Source of the DNA: Herbinix sp.
GTDB taxonomy: Bacteria > Bacillota > Clostridia > Lachnospirales > Lachnospiraceae
Length of the DNA: 64,000 bases
Reading direction: 5' to 3'
NCBI GenBank assembly: GCA_029256105.1
Contig: JAQSYO010000002.1
Location: 343,233 to 407,232, forward strand
The notes beneath the pieces were generated by a model, which was not told the DNA's origin, did no database searches, and was given only the letters and a program-made list of their open reading frames with translations. The translations under genes were made by a program, and so were the position numbers. Below, piece after piece: positions 43,954 to 53,216 of the stretch. The first letter of the stretch is position 1. The number at the start of each line of letters is the position of its first letter.

Positions 43954-44679
43954 ATGCCATTTCTAAAAAATAGTTTTAGTAGTTGTGAGGAATATCGATT
44001 AGGAGCAGAGAAGTATTCTAGGATAGATATCCTGTTATCGTTATTTTTATATGCAACTTTAATATTTATGTATTATGTTCTCGGGAAGATATTCATTTCT
44101 GATGGTATAACATTAACAAATGAATTGGTTTTTACTAGTACTGGAGTTGTTTCAATACTTATATTTATAATTGTTTTATTATTGTGCTTATTCAGAAAGC
44201 AAAGATTATCGTCAGTCGGTTTTTCTAGGACAAAAGCAAAAAAATCATTAAGGCTTGGGTTAGTTCTCGTAATAGGTATTGTTATACTCTTTCTAATTAT
44301 AACATTTTTTCTGGGTTTTACATTACATAGTGATATCAATATGATAATTATGCAATTCTTTTATTATTTGTTCGAGATTGCCTTTGTAGAAGAACTTGTT
44401 TTTCGAGGATACATAGGAACAAGACTATATGGAGCGATAAAAAATAAAGTGATAGCGATAAGTATAACAGGACTCCTTTTTACGTTAATGCATGTACCGT
44501 TTCAAATGTTACTGGCTCATATGTCAATTATTGATTATATAGCAACCAATTGGGTGAATTTGATATTAATCTTTCTATTGCATTTTATCTTTCAAGCGAT
44601 ATATGCGAAATATAATAGTATTATTGCACCTACACTTTTTCATTTTGTTTGGGATTACATGCAATGGTTTATAGTATGA
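43954..44679 (+). CDS. CPBP (CAAX/Abi) intramembrane metalloprotease family protein
   Basis: 241 aa, about six to seven hydrophobic spans. The three motifs of the CPBP/Abi family are visible: EELVFRGYIG (Glu-Glu and Arg), FTLMHVP (His) and HFVWDYM (His, Asp). The family includes prenyl-protein proteases and bacteriocin self-immunity proteins. No bacteriocin gene was found nearby. TAGGAG lies upstream of the ATG with somewhat long spacing. Confidence 0.9.
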   Translation: MPFLKNSFSSCEEYRLGAEKYSRIDILLSLFLYATLIFMYYVLGKIFISDGITLTNELVFTSTGVVSILIFIIVLLLCLFRKQRLSSVGFSRTKAKKSLRLGLVLVIGIVILFLIITFFLGFTLHSDINMIIMQFFYYLFEIAFVEELVFRGYIGTRLYGAIKNKVIAISITGLLFTLMHVPFQMLLAHMSIIDYIATNWVNLILIFLLHFIFQAIYAKYNSIIAPTLFHFVWDYMQWFIV

Positions 44680-44726
44680 TTTCTTGGCGATATACTTAAG
44701 GGAATATTAGCAGGAGGGGACAAAAG

Positions 44727-45377
44727 ATGAGTTATGATGCATTAAGTAAATACCCAAATACCGAAATTGCAGAAATAGAATTAAGAATAGCAGGGGAGTT
44801 AAATCCCGGACCGTGGATTGAACATTCCATTAATACTGGGCTAGCTGCTAAGTACATTGCTAGTAAGTGTGATAATCTTGATCCTGAGAAAGCATACATA
44901 TTAGGTGTTTTACATGATATTGGTCGAAGAGTTGGTATCGTGTCACAAAGACATATTATAGAGGGTTATAATTATTGTATGGGAAAGGGCTGGGAGGAGG
45001 CAGCAAGGATATGCATGACACATTCCTTTATGGTTCAGAATGTGAAAGCAGACGTCGGAGAATGGGATGTCTCGGATGACGATTATGCTTTTATTAATCA
45101 ATATATTGAAACGATTACATATGATGATTACGATAGATTAATGCAACTATGTGATAGTCTAGCCACAGCGAATGGTTTCTGCCTCTTGGAGAAACGTTTC
45201 GTAGATGTTCATCGAAGATATGGTGTGAACGAATATACGATAGCCAGGTGGAATGCTGTTTTTGATATCAAAGAGTTTTTTGAAAATAAGATGGGATGCT
45301 CCGTGTATGAGGTACTCCCTAACGTAAAGGAGACTTCATTTATAGATGTTCCTTTATGGAAGGCACCGCCAAAATAA
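44727..45377 (+). CDS. HD-domain phosphohydrolase
   Basis: 216 aa. The metal-binding HD motif is in GVLHDIGRRVG, with an upstream His in WIEHSINTGLAAKY and a distal Asp in QLCDSLATANGF. A strong CAGGAGGGG site precedes the ATG. HD proteins hydrolyse nucleotides or phosphoesters; substrate unknown. Alone in its own strand segment. Confidence 0.9.
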   Translation: MSYDALSKYPNTEIAEIELRIAGELNPGPWIEHSINTGLAAKYIASKCDNLDPEKAYILGVLHDIGRRVGIVSQRHIIEGYNYCMGKGWEEAARICMTHSFMVQNVKADVGEWDVSDDDYAFINQYIETITYDDYDRLMQLCDSLATANGFCLLEKRFVDVHRRYGVNEYTIARWNAVFDIKEFFENKMGCSVYEVLPNVKETSFIDVPLWKAPPK

Positions 45378-45529
45378 TATGTGATTCTACAATAAAAAGA
45401 TGAGTAAATATTGTTGGGAATAAAGATATTTATTAATTAATAATAATTGTATTCTAATGCAAGCTTAAAGCAAGTTTTCTATAATTAACTATAAACAATA
45501 GCTCGATTACAATTTTAATGGAGGTAATG

Positions 45530-45979
45530 ATGGCAAAGATTACAAAACAAAGAAAAGTAACATATTATATTGGGGCAGGGATGATGGTATTGGGATTTAT
45601 ACTCTTTATTTCTGTGTTTTTTTCTGTTGCTAGTATGATGAGCAGCCCGTCACTTGATGTTGGAAGATTTCCATCCTTTAGTAACGCAATATTTGGTATG
45701 ATATTAATCGTAGCTGGTGGTGTAGTAATGAATATTGGTGCAAGGGGAGCAGCAGGTTCAGGACTAATTCTTGACCCTGACCGAGCAAGAGAGGATCTGA
45801 AGCCATTTAACGAGGCCAAAGGTGGTATGATTAATGATGTCATAAGTAACATTGATGTTGTTGATAAAATAGTCAATGTTCGTGAAGAAAAAGAAATAAT
45901 AAAGATTAAGTGTAGAAGTTGTGGAAGTCTTAACGATGAGGATGCGAAGTTCTGCAAAGGCTGCGGCAAAGAATTATAA
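45530..45979 (+). CDS. Membrane protein with C-terminal zinc ribbon
   Basis: 149 aa from the ATG at 45530, 5 bases after GGAGG. Two hydrophobic spans (about residues 10-30 and 45-65) and a cytoplasmic linker lead to a C-terminal zinc ribbon, CRSCGSLNDEDAKFCKGCG, with two CxxC pairs. Such zinc-ribbon membrane proteins are common in Firmicutes and uncharacterised. Followed after 22 bases by a GNAT gene. Confidence 0.8.
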   Translation: MAKITKQRKVTYYIGAGMMVLGFILFISVFFSVASMMSSPSLDVGRFPSFSNAIFGMILIVAGGVVMNIGARGAAGSGLILDPDRAREDLKPFNEAKGGMINDVISNIDVVDKIVNVREEKEIIKIKCRSCGSLNDEDAKFCKGCGKEL

Positions 45980-46001
45980 GGAACAGAGTGAGGGCGATAA
46001 G

Positions 46002-46571
46002 ATGAAAGAAACTTACAATGAGATTATTCAGATCAATTCTGTTATCCCAACAACACGAATGGTACTTCGTAAGTTTACCTCGGCTGATGTTGAAGATGTC
46101 TATGAATATGCAAGTGATCAACAGACAGTAAGATATTTAACCTGGGCGGGGATATCTGATCTGGAGGCGGCGAGGAAAGTAATTACCGATTTTTACTGTA
46201 GTGATGGTATCTATGCCATAGAGATAAAGGAGAATAAGAAATGCATCGGCTGCATAGATGTGAGAATACATCCCGAGCATGAGAAAGCCAGCTTTGGATA
46301 TGTATTGAACCGTAATTATTGGAATCATGGGTATATGTCAGAGGCTTTAGAAGCCATATTAAGACTCTGTTTTGAAGAATTAGAGTTAAATCGTGTGGAA
46401 GCAACCCATTATGTTGGCAATGAAGGTTCCGGTAAAGTAATGGAGAAATGCGGTATGAGGCAAGAGGGTATCGCTTTACAGGAAGTTAAGATTAAAGGCG
46501 TATTTCAAGATGTGGTTCATTATGGCATTACGAAAGAGCAGTATTATATGACGCCAAATAAAAATTTATGA
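46002..46571 (+). CDS. GNAT acetyltransferase (RimJ/RimL-like)
   Basis: 189 aa from the ATG at 46002, with GAGGGCG upstream; a longer frame from 45921 overlaps the zinc-ribbon gene and is rejected. Markers are TRMVLRKFTSADVEDVYEYA, ASFGYVLNRNYWNHGYMSEAL and GSGKVMEKCGMRQEG, those of ribosomal-protein-type N-acetyltransferases. Substrate unknown. Confidence 0.92.
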   Translation: MKETYNEIIQINSVIPTTRMVLRKFTSADVEDVYEYASDQQTVRYLTWAGISDLEAARKVITDFYCSDGIYAIEIKENKKCIGCIDVRIHPEHEKASFGYVLNRNYWNHGYMSEALEAILRLCFEELELNRVEATHYVGNEGSGKVMEKCGMRQEGIALQEVKIKGVFQDVVHYGITKEQYYMTPNKNL

Positions 46572-46587
46572 TAGAGGGGATGATCAT

Positions 46588-46722
46588 ATGAATGCAAGTT
46601 GGATAATGATTTTTGGTCAATTAATTATTGTAATTCCGTTAGTCTTTATAATTGTATTAAGTATCTATGCTTTAATACTTGCAATAAAAGCTTTGAAAAT
46701 CTATCTTCGTAAAAATAGTTAA
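46588..46722 (+). CDS. 44-aa membrane peptide
   Basis: A 44-codon ORF 16 bases after the GNAT gene with GAGGGGATG upstream. It is almost entirely one hydrophobic helix (about residues 8-34) with a basic C-terminus (KALKIYLRKN), so it should insert in the membrane with its tail inside. No family recognised. It lies between the GNAT stop and a terminator, which supports co-transcription. Confidence 0.6.
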   Translation: MNASWIMIFGQLIIVIPLVFIIVLSIYALILAIKALKIYLRKNS

Positions 46723-46739
46723 TTATAAATGTATCATTC

Positions 46740-46799
46740 TACGTCAAATTGATGCCTTTTTAAGCAATGCTTACCAAGGGTATCAATTTGGCGTTTTTT
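46740..46799 (+). terminator. Terminator after the GNAT and small peptide
   Basis: ACGTCAAATTGATGCC (46741-46756) pairs with GGTATCAATTTGGCGT (from 46779) followed by six T's. The CGTCAAATT/AATTTGGCG stem is shared with the terminator at 41061-41117 behind the other GNAT gene. Confidence 0.85.
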
Positions 46800-46948
46800 A
46801 ATATGTAATAGTAGCTTTGCAAGATAAATAGTGGTAAAATTGTTATTAAAATTATAACGTGATAAGGTGCGTACTCTATATAGATTGTGGAGTTCTTATC
46901 ACAAATCAACTTATGATAACTTAAGAAGTAGGATGACGGAGGAGATAA

Positions 46949-49240
46949 ATGACTAAGCTTTGGTACGAGGAACCCGCGAAGCAATGGGAGGAAGCACTCC
47001 CAATTGGCAATGGTAGGTTGGGAGCAATGATATTTGGTGGAATAAAGGAAGAAGTACTGCAATTAAATGAAGACAGTATATGGTATGGAGCACCGGTGGA
47101 CCGCAACAATCCGGATGCTCGTTCCCACTTGGAAGAAGTAAGAAAATTAATTCTCGAAGGAAAAATTCCAGAGGCAGAACGCATTTTAACCTATGCCTTC
47201 TCTGGAACTCCTGCATCACAGCGTCCATATCAGACATTAGGTAATCTTAATATACAATTTATGAATACAGATGAGACCAATTCCTATCAAAGGGAATTGG
47301 ATATTTCGCAAGCACTTCATCGTGTGAATTATCACTTGCAGCAATATCCGGGATGCCAAATAACAAGGGAGACCTTTGCATCAGCGAAAGATCAGATTAT
47401 CGTTATGCAATTCAATTCGGAAGCGAATAATTTATCTTTTGATGTAACTTTGAATCGAGTTATTTATTATGACCGTGCTTACGGATTTTCGAAAAATAGC
47501 ATTGTAATGGACGGTAACTTAGGTGAGGGCGGCAACAGTTTTGCAGTAATGGTAAAAGCAGTAACGGATAATGGTACGGTAGAAACAATCGGTGAGCATT
47601 TACTGGTTCGAGATGCCAAATCGGTGACCTTATATGTAACAGTTATGACAAGCTTTTATTTGTATAATGCTGAGAAGGATAATTATATAACAGATAAAAA
47701 GTATACAGGTAAGAAGCAGATTGTATTAACAGATAGTTTAGCTGCAGAAGCGGATCGTATCATTAATTCGGCCATTGCGATTGGCTATGAGAGACTAAAA
47801 GATAGACACCTTCAAGATTACAAGGAATTATTCGACCGTGTAGAGCTACAATTAGAGTATAATTCGGAACTGGATAGGCTGCCAACCAATCAACGCCTAG
47901 CAAGAATTGATGAAGACCATCCGGATAACGGTTTAATGATGTTATACTATCAATTTGGAAGATATTTAATGATTTCCGGCAGCAGGCCTGGTGGATTACC
48001 TTTGAATCTACAAGGTATCTGGTGCAAAGATTATGATTCGGCTTGGGGATCAAAGTATACCATCAATATAAATACGGAAATGAATTATTGGCCGGCGGAG
48101 ACTTGCAATCTTTCTGAATGCCATGAACCATTATTTGATTTAATCAAACGCATGGTGGCATCGGGAAGAGAGACTGCTGAGAAGATGTATGGCTGTAAGG
48201 GCTTTGTGGCACATCATAACACGGATATTTTTGGAGATACAGCACCCCAAGATATCTATATTCCGGCTACCTACTGGGTGATGGGAGCTGCCTGGCTATG
48301 TACCCATATTTGGGAGCATTACGTATTCACTGGAGATAATGTGTTCTTAAGGGAAAGCTATCCCATTATGAAGGAAGCGGCATTATTCTTTACAGATTTT
48401 TTGATTGAAGAGGAAGGTTACCTAGTTACTTGCCCTTCGGTATCACCAGAGAACACTTATATTCTGCCAAGTGGAGTAAGCGGCTGTGTCTGTGCGGGAG
48501 CCTCCATGGATACTCAGATTTTACGAGATTTATTTAATAACTGCATAAAAGCGTCAAGACTTCTTGGAAATACTGATTCTGATTTTGCATTAAAACTTGA
48601 GGAGCTTATGAATAAGTTTGTTCCAATTCAAGTTGGCAGACATGGACAGATTATGGAATGGCGTGAGGATTATGAAGAAGCGGAGCCAGGGCATAGACAC
48701 ATTTCCCAGCTATATGCACTCTATCCCTCCAACCAGATTACGGTGGATCAAACACCGGAACTGGCCGAAGCTGCGAAGGTAACTCTTCGTAGAAGATTGG
48801 CAAGCGGTGGAGGACACACCGGCTGGAGCAGAGCTTGGATTATTAATATGTACGCAAGGCTTTGGGATGAGAAGAGTGCTTATGAGCATTTAATCAAAAT
48901 TCTCACGAAATCAACTCTGAATAATTTGTTTGATAATCATCCACCGTTCCAAATCGATGGAAACTTTGGCGCTACAGCAGCAATGGTAGAAATGTTGGTG
49001 CAAAGTGACGAAAATCGAATCGTATTGCTACCTGCATTACCAAAAGAGTGGAACACAGGCAGTGTGAAAGGTATATGCGTTCGTGGAGGTGCGGAGCTAA
49101 CTCTTGTATGGTGTGATAGAAGCCTGAAGGAGGTCGTTCTTCAGCCAAAGAGGAGCTTTGTAACTAAACTCTGTTATGCGAGCCAGGTGAAGGAATTAAA
49201 CCTGATTGCAGGCCAAATGATGATAATTAAATATGAATGA
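46949..49240 (+). CDS. GH95-family alpha-L-fucosidase-like glycosidase
   Basis: 763 aa, no signal peptide, so cytoplasmic. The N-terminus W-EEALPIGNGRLGAMIFGG with LNEDSIWYG, the central NLQGIWC and NINTEMNYWPAE segments (the Asn pair used for catalysis in GH95), WREDYEEAEPGHRHISQLY with the acid, and FQIDGNFGATAAMVEML near the C-terminus are those of family GH95. These inverting enzymes remove alpha-1,2-L-fucose, or L-galactose in some plant-degrading members, from oligosaccharides such as xyloglucan. A GGAGGAG site precedes the ATG. Linkage specificity is inference. Confidence 0.93.
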   Translation: MTKLWYEEPAKQWEEALPIGNGRLGAMIFGGIKEEVLQLNEDSIWYGAPVDRNNPDARSHLEEVRKLILEGKIPEAERILTYAFSGTPASQRPYQTLGNLNIQFMNTDETNSYQRELDISQALHRVNYHLQQYPGCQITRETFASAKDQIIVMQFNSEANNLSFDVTLNRVIYYDRAYGFSKNSIVMDGNLGEGGNSFAVMVKAVTDNGTVETIGEHLLVRDAKSVTLYVTVMTSFYLYNAEKDNYITDKKYTGKKQIVLTDSLAAEADRIINSAIAIGYERLKDRHLQDYKELFDRVELQLEYNSELDRLPTNQRLARIDEDHPDNGLMMLYYQFGRYLMISGSRPGGLPLNLQGIWCKDYDSAWGSKYTININTEMNYWPAETCNLSECHEPLFDLIKRMVASGRETAEKMYGCKGFVAHHNTDIFGDTAPQDIYIPATYWVMGAAWLCTHIWEHYVFTGDNVFLRESYPIMKEAALFFTDFLIEEEGYLVTCPSVSPENTYILPSGVSGCVCAGASMDTQILRDLFNNCIKASRLLGNTDSDFALKLEELMNKFVPIQVGRHGQIMEWREDYEEAEPGHRHISQLYALYPSNQITVDQTPELAEAAKVTLRRRLASGGGHTGWSRAWIINMYARLWDEKSAYEHLIKILTKSTLNNLFDNHPPFQIDGNFGATAAMVEMLVQSDENRIVLLPALPKEWNTGSVKGICVRGGAELTLVWCDRSLKEVVLQPKRSFVTKLCYASQVKELNLIAGQMMIIKYE

Positions 49241-49447
49241 TTAGTGTGCCCTATATCGATTATGCATTCAGGTGGAAACAAGTAGGCATTTGCTGATATG
49301 GATATCGTTATTTATTGGGACATCCTGTAGGAATAGAATGGTCAGTCCGTGTTACTGATAAAAAGTTAATTAAATAATTATAATTAGGGGAATACTCATT
49401 TAATATCGTATTCACTTCAAAAAATAGAATCCAAGGAGGATTATAAT

Positions 49448-49882
49448 GTGTTAAAAGAATTTAAAAAATTTGCTTTAAAAGGTAATATGATTGATTTAGC
49501 AGTAGGTATCATTATTGGCGGTGCTTTCAGCTCCATCGTTAATTCTTTGGTAAATGATATAATAATGCCGATACTTAGTATTTTCACGAAAAATATAAAT
49601 TTTACGAACTGGTTTATTGCACTTGATGGTAAAAGTTATGATACTCTGCAACTTGCTAAGGATAAAGGCGTCTCCACAATAAATTACGGTTTGTTTATTT
49701 CAGGTCTTTTGAATTTCTTAATTATGGCGTTTGTTGTATTTTTAATCGTAAAATGGATTAATAAATTAAAGAAGCCGGAACCGGTTGCTGCAGCGACGAC
49801 GAAGAAATGTCCCTATTGCCTAACTGATATAAATTTGAATGCAACGAAGTGTCCTAATTGTACATCAGATATATCCGAATAA
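49448..49882 (+). CDS. mscL: Large-conductance mechanosensitive channel with zinc-ribbon tail
   Basis: 144 aa, GTG start 8 bases after AAGGAGG. Residues 1-110 are MscL: FKKFALKGNMIDLAVGIIIGGAFSSIVNSLV (first helix), the periplasmic loop, and GLFISGLLNFLIMAFVVFLIV (second helix). The end is unusual: CPYCLTDINLNATKCPNCTSD, a treble-clef zinc ribbon with two CPxC pairs replacing the usual charged bundle. Protects cells against osmotic downshock. Confidence 0.94.
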   Translation: MLKEFKKFALKGNMIDLAVGIIIGGAFSSIVNSLVNDIIMPILSIFTKNINFTNWFIALDGKSYDTLQLAKDKGVSTINYGLFISGLLNFLIMAFVVFLIVKWINKLKKPEPVAAATTKKCPYCLTDINLNATKCPNCTSDISE

Positions 49883-49935
49883 TCATTTAAATGTGAAAAA
49901 TCATTTAATGTAAAAAAGTATTTAATGTGAAAAAG
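49880..49935 (+). repeat. Three short direct repeats after mscL
   Basis: Units of about 17-19 bases (AATCATTTAAATGTGAAA, AATCATTTAATGTAAAA, AGTATTTAATGTGAAAA) overlap the mscL stop codon. The gap from here to the GH5 start at 50192 (about 309 bases) otherwise holds only AT-rich sequence and an in-frame extension of the GH5 frame without ribosome site. Confidence 0.6.
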
Positions 49936-50191
49936 AAAATATAAGATGATTAAATCAGAAAAAGTGGGCCTAAATAGATAGTACTGCAATTAAGTACTAT
50001 TATATAAGATAATGCATGGCAAAGCATATTAACTACATTGTAAATCTGTAAAAATTCCATATACTAATTTTTATTGTTGTATGGAATTTTGTGACAGGCA
50101 AATTGACCCACTAAATTCAAACTTGTATCAAGAAGACTTAAATATCTCTGTATTAAAGTTTATGGGTGGAGAAAGAAGAAAGGGAAATCAT

Positions 50192-51226
50192 ATGAGAAAT
50201 TCACTACTGGGATATCAAACTGGAGTTAATTTGGGAGGCTGGATTTCACAGTTTCAAGAAGCCAAGAAAGAACATTTTGATAGCTTTATAAAGGAAGAAG
50301 ATATAAAGCAAATTGCATCATGGGGGATGGATCATATCAGACTACCGATCGATTATACAGTGATAGAAAATGATAATAATCCATTTCAATATATCGAAGA
50401 AGGCTTCGTGTATGTAGACAAATGCATCAAATGGTGTGCCGAAAATAATCTGAATATTATTTTAGACCTGCACCATACAGCAGGTTATGCATTCCATTCA
50501 CTTAATGAAAATCGTTTGTTTGAGGATGAAATATTGCAACAACGTTTTATATCAATCTGGACGACATTTACGAAAAGATATAAAGAATACGGTAAAAATG
50601 TAGTATTTGAATTACTGAATGAGATTGTTGAGCCTAATTCAGATCGTTGGAATATATTATGTAAGAAAGTAATAACAGCAATACGTGAAATCGATTCAAA
50701 CCGTGTGATAATTATTGGTGGTAATAACTATAATAGTGTTACTACGCTAAAGGAATTGGACCGAATGGAAGATGATAATGTTGTTTATACCTTTCATTTC
50801 TACGAACCCCATATCTTTACCCATCAAAAAGCTAGTTGGGAACCTCCGATGAAGGAATTGGAATTCGTGGTATCTTATCCCTCAGGTCAAGAGGAGTATC
50901 AGAGATACTTAAGACAATCAGAGAAATTCCAAAGACAGTTACCTTTTGAAGCGCGAATTGGCAAGGATTATATCAAAAAGTACCTGCAACCTGCTCTGGA
51001 TTTTATAAAGGAACGCAATGTACCACTATATTGTGGTGAATATGGTGTAATTGAGAATGCTCCACTGGAAAGCAATCTTCGTTGGCATGAGGATTTGTGT
51101 GATTTACTTATCGAATATGGAATTGGTAGATCTGTATGGAGCTATAAATTGATGAACTTTCCTATGGTTGATATTACTTCTAAGGTTAGAGATGAGAGAC
51201 TTATTAAAATTATTAGTAAAAAATAA
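50192..51226 (+). CDS. GH5-family glycoside hydrolase (cytoplasmic)
   Basis: 344 aa from the ATG at 50192 (AAAGGGAAA upstream); an ATG at 50081 has no ribosome site. No signal peptide. GH5 landmarks in order: GVNLGGWIS, HIRLPIDY (Arg), ILDLHHTAGYAF (His), FELLNEIVEP (acid/base Glu), TFHFYEPHIFTHQ (His, Tyr) and LYCGEYGV (nucleophile Glu). The family cleaves beta-1,4-glucans, mannans and related chains; a cytoplasmic member probably trims imported oligosaccharides. Fits with the nearby GH95. Confidence 0.92.
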   Translation: MRNSLLGYQTGVNLGGWISQFQEAKKEHFDSFIKEEDIKQIASWGMDHIRLPIDYTVIENDNNPFQYIEEGFVYVDKCIKWCAENNLNIILDLHHTAGYAFHSLNENRLFEDEILQQRFISIWTTFTKRYKEYGKNVVFELLNEIVEPNSDRWNILCKKVITAIREIDSNRVIIIGGNNYNSVTTLKELDRMEDDNVVYTFHFYEPHIFTHQKASWEPPMKELEFVVSYPSGQEEYQRYLRQSEKFQRQLPFEARIGKDYIKKYLQPALDFIKERNVPLYCGEYGVIENAPLESNLRWHEDLCDLLIEYGIGRSVWSYKLMNFPMVDITSKVRDERLIKIISKK

Positions 51227-51287
51227 TGATTGGTATTCTGTTAGTACATAAAAATATATCATGATTAAATACATTCTGCTTTTAATG

Positions 51288-51344
51288 AAGAGGATACGGT
51301 AAAGGACTTTTTGATAGACCTTATACCGTATCTTCTTATCTTTT
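51288..51344 (+). terminator. Intrinsic terminator after GH5
   Basis: AAGAGGATACGGTA (from 51288) pairs with TACCGTATCTTCTT (51323-51336), with AAGG/CCTT extending the stem inside, followed by TATCTTTT. Confidence 0.8.
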
Positions 51345-51496
51345 AGAATCCTACTTGTTAATTTTACCAAAATCCTAGTTTGACTCTTGTACTATATTCT
51401 TTCGCTTGATATAATAAAACATGGATTAGGATAGTGAAATCAGTGCAGAATAATTGGCATAAAATAATATAGTCAAATTAGAGTAGGAGATTAAAT

Positions 51497-52015
51497 ATGC
51501 TTCGTAGATTTTATCCTAAGCGGTTAGCGAAATCTTCATATACAATCAATTATGAGAAACTTTATAAAGAGGGTTATCGAGGAATACTGTTTGATATTGA
51601 TAATACCTTAGTAGAGCATGGAGCTGATGCCAGTGAAAGAGCGATCGAGTTATTTACACGCTTAAAACAAATAGGTTTCCAAACCTGTTTGATTTCAAAT
51701 AACAGTGATCAGAGAGTAAGTCGCTTCAATAAGAAAATTGGTGCAAACTATATCTATAAAGCCAATAAACCAGCAAAAAAGAATTATATAAAAGCAACGG
51801 AGATTATGGGAACTAAAATTAGTAATACAGTCTTTGTAGGGGATCAATTATTTACAGATGTATTTGGAGCTAATCGAGTTGGTATGATGACTTATTTGGT
51901 AAAACCGATCCATCCCAAGGAAGAGATTCAGATTGTATTTAAACGCAAATTAGAACGAATCGTGCTTTATTTTTATCGTAAGGATGTTGCAGCGGGGAAG
52001 ATTAAGCAAGAATAG
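51497..52015 (+). CDS. yqeG: YqeG-family HAD phosphatase
   Basis: 172 aa, HAD class III-A. Motif I is ILFDIDNTLVEHG with the two Asp; motif II CLISNNS; motif IV FVGDQLFTDVFGA. The N-terminal LRRFYPKRLAKSSYTINYE is characteristic of the YqeG family, which resembles phosphatidylglycerophosphate phosphatase. TAGGAGA precedes the ATG. Followed after 11 bases by aroK, as in other clostridia where it begins an aro cluster. Confidence 0.9.
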   Translation: MLRRFYPKRLAKSSYTINYEKLYKEGYRGILFDIDNTLVEHGADASERAIELFTRLKQIGFQTCLISNNSDQRVSRFNKKIGANYIYKANKPAKKNYIKATEIMGTKISNTVFVGDQLFTDVFGANRVGMMTYLVKPIHPKEEIQIVFKRKLERIVLYFYRKDVAAGKIKQE

Positions 52016-52026
52016 AGTGAAGGAAT

Positions 52027-52560
52027 ATGGAACCAAAGTTAAAACACAATATAATATTAGTTGGATTTATGGGCTCTGGCAAAACCAGTGTAGGTATACG
52101 CTTGGCAGAACGCTTATCTTATCGGTTTCGAGATACGGATCAGGTTTTGGAACAAAAAGCCGGTGATACCATCAATCATATATTCTCTGTCCATGGTGAA
52201 GAATATTTTCGCAACCTGGAGACGGATTTGCTAAATGAATTACGCCTGGGTATGAACCAGACAGTACTTTCTACCGGAGGCGGATTGCCACTTAGAGAAC
52301 AAAATGGTAAGCTACTTAAAGAAATGGGTTATGTGGTTTACCTTAAAGCCAATAAGCAGACAACGGTGAAACGATTAAAGGGCGACACCTCAAGACCATT
52401 ATTACAGGGAGAAGAGCTAGAGCAGAAGGTGGAGAAAATGTTAAACATTCGTTCGCCCATTTATGAACAAGTAGCGCATAAGATTATTGCTACGGATGAT
52501 AAAACCATAAACGAAATTGTGCATTATATTATGGAGTCATATCTTAAACAAATATATTAA
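52027..52560 (+). CDS. aroK: Shikimate kinase
   Basis: 177 aa, phosphorylates shikimate at O3. Walker A is GFMGSGKTSVG, the shikimate-binding DTD appears as RDTDQ with EYFRNLE, and STGGGLPLRE is the Gly-rich phosphate loop; RPLL carries the lid Arg. The ribosome site is GTGAAGGA. In a run yqeG-aroK-aroQ. Confidence 0.95.
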   Translation: MEPKLKHNIILVGFMGSGKTSVGIRLAERLSYRFRDTDQVLEQKAGDTINHIFSVHGEEYFRNLETDLLNELRLGMNQTVLSTGGGLPLREQNGKLLKEMGYVVYLKANKQTTVKRLKGDTSRPLLQGEELEQKVEKMLNIRSPIYEQVAHKIIATDDKTINEIVHYIMESYLKQIY

Positions 52561-52597
52561 GATATGCGTATACCTTTTTGATGTGAGGAGGAATAGG

Positions 52598-53038
52598 ATG
52601 AGAATTTTAGTAATCAACGGTCCGAATTTGAATTTTCTTGGAATTAGGGAAAAAGGGATCTATGGGACACAAGATTATAATTATTTATTAAATCTCCTAG
52701 AGGAGAAAGCGAAGGAACTTAATATTGTGATAGAGACTTTTCAGAGTAATTGTGAAGGGGAGATTATTGACCGCATTCAGAAGTCTTATTTTGATCAGGT
52801 TGATGGTATCGTCATTAATCCCGGAGCATATACCCATTACAGCTATGCAATTCGAGACGCGCTTGCTTCCATCACAGCACCAAAGCTTGAAGTACATATC
52901 TCAAACATTCATCAGAGAGAGGAATTCCGACATACCTCAGTGACCGCCGCAGTATGCACCGGACAGATTGCCGGACTTGGGCTACAAGGTTACATGATTG
53001 CAGTTGATGCAATCATGGCGATACTGGCAAAAGCTTAA
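52598..53038 (+). CDS. aroQ: 3-dehydroquinate dehydratase, type II
   Basis: 146 aa. N-terminal ILVINGPNLNFLGIREKGIYG includes the catalytic Tyr and Arg; FQSNCEGEIID, NPGAYTHYSYA and EVHISNIHQREEFRH (catalytic His) complete the type II signature. The ATG at 52598 follows GAGGAGGAATAG; a frame from 52517 overlaps aroK and is rejected. Third step of the shikimate pathway; aroE lies 4 kb on, on the other strand. Confidence 0.96.
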   Translation: MRILVINGPNLNFLGIREKGIYGTQDYNYLLNLLEEKAKELNIVIETFQSNCEGEIIDRIQKSYFDQVDGIVINPGAYTHYSYAIRDALASITAPKLEVHISNIHQREEFRHTSVTAAVCTGQIAGLGLQGYMIAVDAIMAILAKA

Positions 53039-53096
53039 TAAGGAATTGTAAATGTATTGCAATAAGTAACAAATGGCATTACTGTAAACAGTATTA

Positions 53097-53150
53097 GACG
53101 TATAATCAGTAAAAGACGTATAATCAGTAAAAGGCCTATAATCATAAGAA
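53097..53150 (+). repeat. Three 18-bp tandem repeats
   Basis: GACGTATAATCAGTAAAA occurs twice exactly (53097-53114, 53115-53132), then as a diverged third unit to 53150. They lie in the 178-base spacer between aroQ and the peptidase gene. Each contains TATAAT, but no matching -35 is evident. Confidence 0.8.
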
Positions 53151-53216
53151 GCATATGAAATATGCAGAAATGATATTAAAGTAAAATTATTAAGAGCAGA
53201 AAGACAGGTAGAACAA

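Noticed and set aside
42635..44679. Bacteriocin/immunity locus
   Set aside because: SdpI-like and CPBP proteins can be immunity factors, but no precursor peptide, modifying enzyme or exporter lies nearby.
49241..49447. Possible gene remnant between GH95 and mscL
   Set aside because: A short frame (YGYRYLLGHPVGIEWSV) reads like protein, but it is too short, interrupted and matches no family I recognise.
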